Source: Sarcocystis neurona (Eukaryota > Apicomplexa > Conoidasida > Eucoccidiorida > Sarcocystidae). From it: a stretch of DNA of 64,000 nt. The translations under genes were made by a program, and so were the position numbers. Under the pieces are notes generated by a model that had not been told where the DNA came from, did not search any database, and was given only the letters and a program-made list of their open reading frames with translations. Within the stretch, counting starts at the first letter, position 1, and each line of letters starts with the position of its first letter. Shown here in pieces: positions 56,604 to 64,000 of the stretch. The stretch covers positions 2,943,810-3,007,809 of the forward strand of contig KL647298.1 of assembly GCA_000727475.1 (NCBI GenBank), read 5' to 3'.

Positions 56604-59600
56604 ATGTCTACCAAAGAACGTGGAAAAGAACAAGATGATATAAAGCAGTACTGTGAAACGCACCAGCTACCTCAATTGCTCGCCTTCCTCGTAAACCAAC
56701 TGGCACACAAGAAAGATCCGCATCCGAAGCTTTTTTCCGTACGTGAGAACCGCAAGTGCCACTGATTGACCCCACTGTTGCGTGTTGAGCCTTTCTATCG
56801 TGGGGTGCCAGCGCGTGGAGTCAAAAAACGCTCTATTCTATCTCGTTTCCCGCACCCTCCAGGCTTCCCTTCTTCCTATCGCAGGTAAAATATTTTGCGG
56901 ACCGGGTGTCTGACGCTGACCTGGGGACAATTGGATTATATCGTTCCGCTCCCAGTGAAAAGGACTCTACCTGTCTGCCAGGAGGAGTTAGGGTTCTTGA
57001 AGATGACGACACTCTGCCGTTTCGCAACCCCTTCCAAGCGGACATTACCATGTGGATGTCCCGCATTCCGCCCTCCGCCTGGCTACGCCTTGGCGAAGTG
57101 CGCACGGTGAACAACCTTGGAGCACTAAATTGCATCTGCGAGATGGAAGAAGACAGCTGCGAGGAAGGACTATCTCTGGACGCGAATGCGGGTATGCGGA
57201 AGCAGAGACCGCGTCTATGCTGTTCCCACACAATACGGTGAAAATTTCAGTGTAGATGGCTGGACACACAGGCAGCGCGACCTGAATGTTCTCAAAATTA
57301 CTACCACATAGGTGCCTTTGTATCACAGTGATCTCAGCAGGCTAGTCTAGAAGGAGCAACGCTGCTCGACCAAGCCCGTTAAGGGTAGTTTGTCGAAAAA
57401 GGGACCGCTGCGGTGGGTCTTCGCCTTCAGGTCTCAAGGCGTTATCCGCGGAGTGTTACGACGCGTTTCATCTTCTCTATTTGGAGTTCTTTCGCTTTGT
57501 GGATGCTACGCCGTCTGCAAAAAGCCTTCTCACCCTGGTGAGCTCTCCCAGAACGGTGTGCGCGTCGTTGCACGGCAGTTCAACGTGAGTGACGTATGTA
57601 TTACAGGAGGGCTGGATCAGCGTCCAGCAGAACGGTGCAGTAATTCCTTCTCTTTGTGGAAGTCAGTTCCGCTGGAAAGGGTTCACCTACGGAAGTGCGT
57701 CGATTGCAGAACCGCCAGGCATGTACGCCGCTTGCTGCGATTCTTCGAACTCGTATTACGCTGGGGGAGCTCAAGCTGCTCTGCCTCTCGTATGCATATT
57801 TTGATGTTTGACTATGTGTTTTGTACATGCGTAGCCGAAGTTTCCTCTAAATGCGATGAAGGAGAGGATAGCCAGTTGTCTTCCCTCTTCAAGCATGCAC
57901 TCGGCAATATCCAGTCTTACCTTGTCCTTCCACCGGAATTTCGCACACACGCCCTTCCCCCCCACGATGAATCTTTCAGAGAGTAATCAAGTCATAGCCC
58001 GCGTCAGGAAGGGACTTGAGGCCTGGATGGCGCTGCGACAGCATACTGAAGAATCTATGGTAATGTCCTTCCGGGCACACCACCACATGAAGTTCTGATC
58101 TGCAACTGAAACCACAAGATCTTCACAACAGCCTAGTCACAGCATTTTTGATTCGCAGTAGTTGCCACTGTGCCCATGCCTGCGTGTGTATCTGCAAAGG
58201 TCGAGTTCTATAACGGAGCAGACTTTTTCGGACAAGAGGGACACGCGTTCCGCGAGATATTGATAAGAGAGTTTTTCGCTCTAAAGAAGTCCTACACAGA
58301 GGGCGGCACCTCGCGACGTGCGTCTGCTCTGTGGCTGTCTCCCGACAAGAGAATTGCAGTTGTGATGAACTGGAGAGATCATTTACAAGTAAAAGTTTCT
58401 CAGTATCGGTGCGCTACTGGAGAGGTAGCTTGCGCGGAGGCACAGTAGCGCGGGGGGGATGGCAGCAGTGCAGTGTCTGCGCGTGGTGCGCTTGAAATTC
58501 TTTGTCTGGGATATTCTGCGTTGGTGGGGACAGGTGATTGTTAAAATCGACGACCCTTTTGATGCGGAAGAGATCGTTCAAGGATTCCAGGATGTTTTCG
58601 CATTGTTTGAGTGCCTACAGGTGCAGTTATTGTTGGAAGAAATCATCTGTCCCCCGGTGTTGCGAGCATGAGCACTCATGCAAGAACATGCAACTTAGTA
58701 CCGTTGTTCTGGTGTTGAGCACACGCAGGATCAGGAAAAAGAGAAGCAGGGAGACATTTTTGCCAAACACAGGGATTTCGGTTATCTCACCGTCGACCCT
58801 CTGGAGTGCCGCTTGGGCTTCAGGTAGGGCTCTGAACAGGGCGCGAAATGAAGGATCCGTCAACGGACGCTGCCGTAAAAACAGACAAGGCGTGCTGCAA
58901 TATGCAGTCAAGTTGCTGCTGCTGTGGTCGGCTGCTTTGCTCCGTGCCGTCGCCAGAGCAACGTTGGAAACTCGTCTACTGCACAGTCTGATCTCGGGTA
59001 CCACCTTCCAAGAGCTTTTGAAGCAGGCACACATGCGCAAACTACGCCTTATAACGCCTGACGAATTAAATCAAGTCAGTCTTAGAGGCAAGAAAGATTT
59101 CGGGTTGTTCTCCATCAATTCAGAAATGCTCCAAGACGGACATACGTCACCGCGAAGCGTCAGTACGTGGTCTCCTGAGACACCAGACGCTGTACGCCGC
59201 CAGGTCCACGTGTTTCGTGATCATGCAGGGTCTGATTCCAGTCACATTGAATAGTCTCGACTGCAACGACGAGGTCCACATCATAGGAATTTTGGCGCGC
59301 CGCCTCACTGGCCTACTCGAAGGCTTAAAATTGCGCTTACCTCGGCCCCAATTGGACACGTTGAGTCGATCCGTCACGATCCCCTACCGTCTCGTGGCGC
59401 CGGTTGAAGTAACAACTGCATCCATCGCGTTCTCGGAGTTGCCGCTACTACTCGGCAAGAAGCGAGATCTGAAGACTGCTAGTGGGGAAGATGGAGAAAA
59501 GAAGGCCGGGGCGATGGACAGACTTGCCGGCCTTCACGCCTTGGCCTGCCCCATGGGGCTGGAGTGAGTTAACAAAACAGACACATAGCTCCTGTGTAAC

Positions 59601-62600
59601 TGTTGCATGCTTCGCCTCAAAAGGGCTGGGATGAATTGCAACAGTTTGCGCTACCGTGTCCGAACGCTGGGTCACTCCCTTGTTACCCACGTGCGGTCGA
59701 CTCACGCATCCGCTAGCACACTTGCTTTGTGCTCGTCAATGGGTGTTGGCTTTCAGCTGGTGGTCTGGGAGAGTCAGCTGCGGCTTTGCCTGTGCAGAGG
59801 ACCTCGGAGACTACTGTAACATGAGCGCGGCTCTTACCTCGATTGTAGAGCGGTACCACAACACACAACATGCGGCTTCCACAACAGTAAGCGGAGCACA
59901 GCCCTTGTGTCACAGCTCCTCCTGCAGCATCCGTGGTAAAAAAAAAGTGCTCACTTAAGGTGGTTCTGCTAGTCATTCATGAGTGAAGCACGTGGGTGGT
60001 CGATGTGCGCGATTGCAATGCATACAGGCTTCAGCAAGCTATTTACTTAAGGCAGAATCGAGCGCCGCAAGTAGCTCTGCATTGCTGCCATCGCTACAGT
60101 CGTTGCAGGCTAATTTCAAGAAAGAGCATCCTTGTTTCGCAAGTGACAGTGTCAAGCTTTGTGTATGCTCGCTGCGGCGAAATCTTCAGCAGCACAAAGT
60201 TCTTCCGAGGGGAAATGAAGAAGACCTAGCGTCAATCCAGACCGCTGTAAGATCCTGATTACGTTTTCGTGACCTACCGATGGCTTGAAATTTACAAACG
60301 CTCTACTGCTCGCCGGTTGATTTCTCAGAGATCAGGGTTTCGGAAGGCATCTGCACAATTTTTGACCTTTACGAATGCTGCTTGGTCACTTCTCTCCCGC
60401 AGGTGATCGAAGCGCTCGCGGCAAGCGGAGACTATGCCGGCTGTGGAATTTCCAGTACGACGTGGGACGGTGTTTCTGATGTACTGAAGTTCTACACCGA
60501 GTGTCCGAGGGCAACGAGCCGACGCTGTGGCAGTTTAAGCCAGTTGCTTCGGGATACTGGCATGCAAGTTGAGTTTTCCAATTTTGAAAAAGCGGTCGGC
60601 CTTTCGACGAAAGTCGAGAAAGGTATACTCCTGCAGAACAAGATCACTCTGCAATACAGTACCTCAGGACGGCTGTAGCCTGTTCACTGGGCTGCTTTTG
60701 ATGCGTAATGGATATTCTGATACTGATTACGGAGATGCATTTACTTTGCAGGACGTGGTGTGTTCCTATCCCCGTCGTCTGACTGGCTGATCGCGGTCAA
60801 CTTCAACGACCATATATATATACAGACGCACGACGCCGGAGGAGACGTGGTGAAGTGTTTTTATAGGCTTCTCCAAATCGCCCATTCACTTCATGGTCGC
60901 ATATTGTCCTCCGAGCACTTCAAAGAGCGATTCGCGTTCCAACCCTCGCTCGGGTATCTGACCTGTTTGCCCGAGTTCCTGGGGACAGGGCTTCAGTTCA
61001 AAGTCAAGCTGTTCCTGCCTTACCTTTTCTCAAACTGGATCGAGGCGGCACCAGATTTCGAAAAAATTTGCGCAGTTCACTCACTTGGTGTTGAGCATGT
61101 GTATCCAGCAACGTTTGAACGTGGTAAACCTTTTACAGGTAATGAATAATTGAAAAACGTAAGCGTCGTTTCCCAGTTGAGCCCTTGTTATTTCCCGGAG
61201 AGGTTCTGGAGGGACTACTCACTAGATTAACCTGTGATTGCCCACGTGCATGCAGCAATGATATGGGTAATGACAACAGTTACACTGGGAGTGACGGAGA
61301 TGGAGCAACTGGATGGATTTTTGACGGGCGTTGAGGCAATTCTAGAGCTTGAGCAGGAAAAAATGCTGCGTCTGGGCGCCCCGCCACGGCCTCCAGCAGA
61401 TGAGAAGCTAGCATGCCTGCCTTTTCTCCCTGAGGTGAAGCACGCCGCCTACTCGTCGACATCAGATAACGAGAACAAGCAACTTGATACAGCTCTGCAT
61501 GGAGAGCTAACCAAAACATGCAAACAAACTACATGCAAAGACCTCAGGTGATCCGTATCTCTGCTGCAGATCCATGCAGCTGCGGCACAAAACCTTTCGC
61601 TGTGAGGTTGCTGCAAGGCTGTCACGACGTTTCTGTGTCATGTCTACAGGACCCTTTTCGGAGGAACGATTCTACACTGCTTTCACATGGGGCGAGCTTA
61701 CCACTTTCCGGGTACGAGGCAACATTGTTTGTCTACTGCCCTTCCCGCACTCAGAGAAGATCGCTTGCGGGGCCGGTCGTTCCCAAGAAATGCATGAGCT
61801 CACGAATGTCATCACCGGTAGACTGGATGACATATGTGTACTTTTCCGTCGTGCATGTGTCAGTCGGGACGCTGGGATTGGTGACGTGGGCTTCCCCTGT
61901 CGGTTGCTTCCCCAGGTGACGTGGCCGCTACCGACGTGGACGCTTTTAGGAAATTTCGCAGTGTCTTCGAAGGAGTTGCAGGGAAGCAGCAGAAATCCAG
62001 TGATGTGCTCCTGAGCGCATCCTCTTCTTCCAGGGCCCTCGTAGAGGTTTTCGACATGTTTCAGATATCCGCACTTCTAGACGGCCTTCGCAAATCCGTG
62101 TCCCTGTCTACCATCCAGATTACTAATATCTGCCTAATCGCATGCCGAAATTTCGCCTCGATTCCGTTTCTCCCCTACGCTGTGGCGGCTCCGGCTTTCA
62201 CACGCCACAATACCCGCGGGCTGTTACACCTAGCAGAGGCTGAGCGGGTCACCGTTGAAAGGCTTACCAAACCACGGGATGGTGACCCGCCTCCGTTGTC
62301 CGGACAAAAATATATACCCATTCCGTGGCTCACCCCTCAGCAGTTGAGCATCCTAAAAACGAACTTTTTCGTAGATTTAGGAACGAAGGGTCTCAGCACA
62401 GGCAAAGATATACTTGGCTGCAGCTACAAAGCCTTTGACTTCTGGCCGCGACACAGAGGTGTCATTTTCTCCGCTGACCAGACGGTGGTGTGTTTGGTGA
62501 ATTTTCTGGACCACGTGACGCTCCTCGCCAGATGTGACGACAAAGAACAACTTTGGTAAGCGTCTGCAATTCATGCATGTTCACGAAAAAACACGCTCAA

Positions 62601-63610
62601 TTCGCGGCTCATTGCAATGCAAGCTAGACACAGAGAACGTTGACTGTTCACAACTCATATCAAAAAGCAACCTTGCGTGGGCCGCACTTTTCCACTGAGA
62701 AGCACTAAGACTGGGACTTTTTCTGCAGCAGCGGTATTGGAATGCTACGGGCTCTTCACGGACTACGAGATACTCTGGAGGAGCTAGAAACTGGATCCGA
62801 GTCAGACAGTCAGTTAATCGCAAAAAATACTGACTTCGCAGGTTTCCTGGGTCCGAATTTATTCAGAAGCGTGTGTTTGGCCACAGCAGTGGCAGCTCAG
62901 GTAACGAGAAAGCGTCCTTGTGTTGTTCTAGCAAACTCGTTTGGATCTATATAAGCACTATACGACTTCTGAGAAGTTAGCCCTCAGTTTCCCCCGAAAA
63001 TCGGGCAGGATTCTACATTAGTATCTGTTTAACGCACCCATCACAGAAAAGTGCAGTCGTCACGGGAAACTGCCGCATGAGGATTTTGGGAAAAATGTCG
63101 CAGATCTGGACCACGCTCATCAATGTAGGATACTGGTGTTCTGGAAAATCTACGAGTGCAGCTGAACTGTCCGGGAAGTCGACTGGAATACTACAACAAA
63201 ATAGCGCACTGGAGTGAGGATTATCCGACTCAGCTTGAATTCATCAAGGACTGGAACACTTCTGATGAAGACGGTGTTTCCTCCGCTGGGAACGACTTGC
63301 AAAACAGTGCCGTAGTGGTTACAAGAGCTGCAGACTTCGACCACGAAGTTGAGCTTTTAGAGGGATTTTTGAAGATTTTAACGTAAGTATGCGCCTCCGC
63401 AGTCCCAACGACATTGTCGCTGCAGCTGTAGTACGTCCTCCCAGTATCTTGTACGAGAGTCGTACCACAAGAGATGCACGCCGCTCCTCCACTGTGCTGG
63501 CTGTTTTCTGTACCAGTCAAACCAGCACTATGTTGCTCGAACAACTGACGTATGTTCTGATCACTCCCCTTTCCCTGGGTGGATGCAGGGTTATTGCAAC
63601 AGAGTGTTAA
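56604..63610 (+). CDS. Three-domain degenerate ATP:guanido phosphotransferase (creatine/arginine-kinase-like) protein
   Basis: The ATG at 56604 has an in-frame TGA 15 bases upstream. About 21 exons keep phase to the stop at 63610: 56604-56738, 56885-57191, 57431-57537, 57607-57789, 57835-58059, 58200-58388, 58534-58620, 58729-58823, 58885-59074, 59229-59563, 59757-59886, 60028-60246, 60403-60622, 60752-61138, 61256-61547, 61650-61711, 61916-62555, 62729-62900, 63047-63124, 63162-63382 and a last short one; about 1,431 residues. Residues 1-60 resemble an RIIa/Dpy-30 dimerisation segment (IKQYCETHQLPQLLAFLV). Three guanido-kinase domains follow at about 150-560, 620-985 and 1055-1425. Each keeps the N-x-x-D-H signature (NWRDH, NFNDH, NFLDH), and domains 1 and 2 keep a GYLT-x-x-P motif. 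The active-site Cys of GYLTFCPTN is Asp in domain 1, Leu in domain 2 and missing in domain 3, and the NEEDH acid is lost in all three. It is probably a pseudoenzyme, perhaps a flagellar or cytoskeletal scaffold (inference). The 37-base intron at 63125-63161 is doubtful; exon 63047-63124 can be skipped in phase. Confidence 0.8.
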
Positions 63611-64000
63611 GCACCGCAACCGCTTTCACTGTGTACACCGCTCCGCTGGAACGTCGACTTTGTTGATCCCGTCGGGTGTTCTCGATGTCGAGTACTAACT
63701 ACCGCGTGGGACAGGATGCAGACGTGGAAAAAAGGCCACTACGCACAACGTGATTGCTGCAAAGTACGAACGCTGGGTCGCAAACATGCACCACATCTTG
63801 TCTTTGAGGTACAATGCGCGGCGGAAGCGGGATAAAGCGACTGTGCTCGCTAGCAGGAAATTACGCGTCTCAGACCTCTGTTATGCGGCTTGACGTTTAC
63901 GTGGCGAAGAAGTGTCTCTGTGGGGATACGCGTCACATGAGTGGATAGTCTTCGATTTTGATGGAATAGGCAGTGCAGAGGAAAATTCAACGGGTTTGTA
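63611..64000. other. Downstream flank, nothing recognised
   Basis: The last 390 bases follow the proposed stop of the guanido-kinase-like gene. No open frame, repeat or motif was seen; it is probably 3' UTR and intergenic sequence. Confidence 0.5.

Noticed and set aside
57390..57986. Continuous 198-codon plus frame within the guanido-kinase-like gene
   Set aside because: Spliced exons 57431-57537, 57607-57789 and 57835-58059 in another frame give guanido-kinase-like sequence (RNFAHTPFPP) and keep phase with all neighbours. The long frame does not.

Overview
The window looks like nuclear DNA of a coccidian apicomplexan, most likely an Eimeria species. Two things point there: (1) roughly the first 16 kb is saturated with CAG/CTG triplets that encode runs of Ala, Gln and Ser, the homopolymer amino-acid repeat style typical of Eimeria; (2) the right half holds two neighbouring alveolin (inner membrane complex) genes. 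Genes are split by short GT-AG introns. There are no operons, CRISPR arrays or bacterial signals. All exon models here were made by eye from splice sites, reading phase and family resemblance.

Layout. 1-16 kb: repeat-rich segment. It holds the 3' part of a minus-strand coiled-coil gene (1-549) and one very large minus-strand gene (about 14.6 to 3.15 kb). That gene encodes a low-complexity protein with acidic SUMO-interaction-like motifs. Its first intron is an AT-rich microsatellite. 16-24.7 kb: repeat-poor and gene-poor, with a 106-bp tandem duplication and a few weak candidate exons. 24.7-31.1 kb: plus-strand two-exon gene for a roughly 2,000-residue protein with FAM13A-like motifs. 31.4-34.7 kb: a small candidate gene, then a probable mitochondrial protein gene interrupted by a 597-base assembly gap. 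36.8-39.6 kb: minus-strand divergent macro-domain gene. 42.7-45.75 kb: secreted glycine-rich EGF-like protein. 47.0-49.15 kb (minus) and 50.6-53.4 kb (plus): divergently transcribed alveolins, best read as IMC4-like and IMC1. 56.6-63.6 kb: about 21 exons encoding a roughly 1,430-residue protein with three tandem, catalytically degenerate ATP:guanido phosphotransferase (creatine/arginine kinase) domains and an RIIa/Dpy-30-like N-terminus.

How genes relate. The alveolin pair builds the filament network under the parasite pellicle and shares a 1.5-kb upstream region, so co-regulation is likely. The guanido-kinase-like protein is the most unusual gene: all three domains keep the fold signatures but have lost the usual catalytic residues. 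The rest are unrelated housekeeping, secreted or lineage-specific genes.
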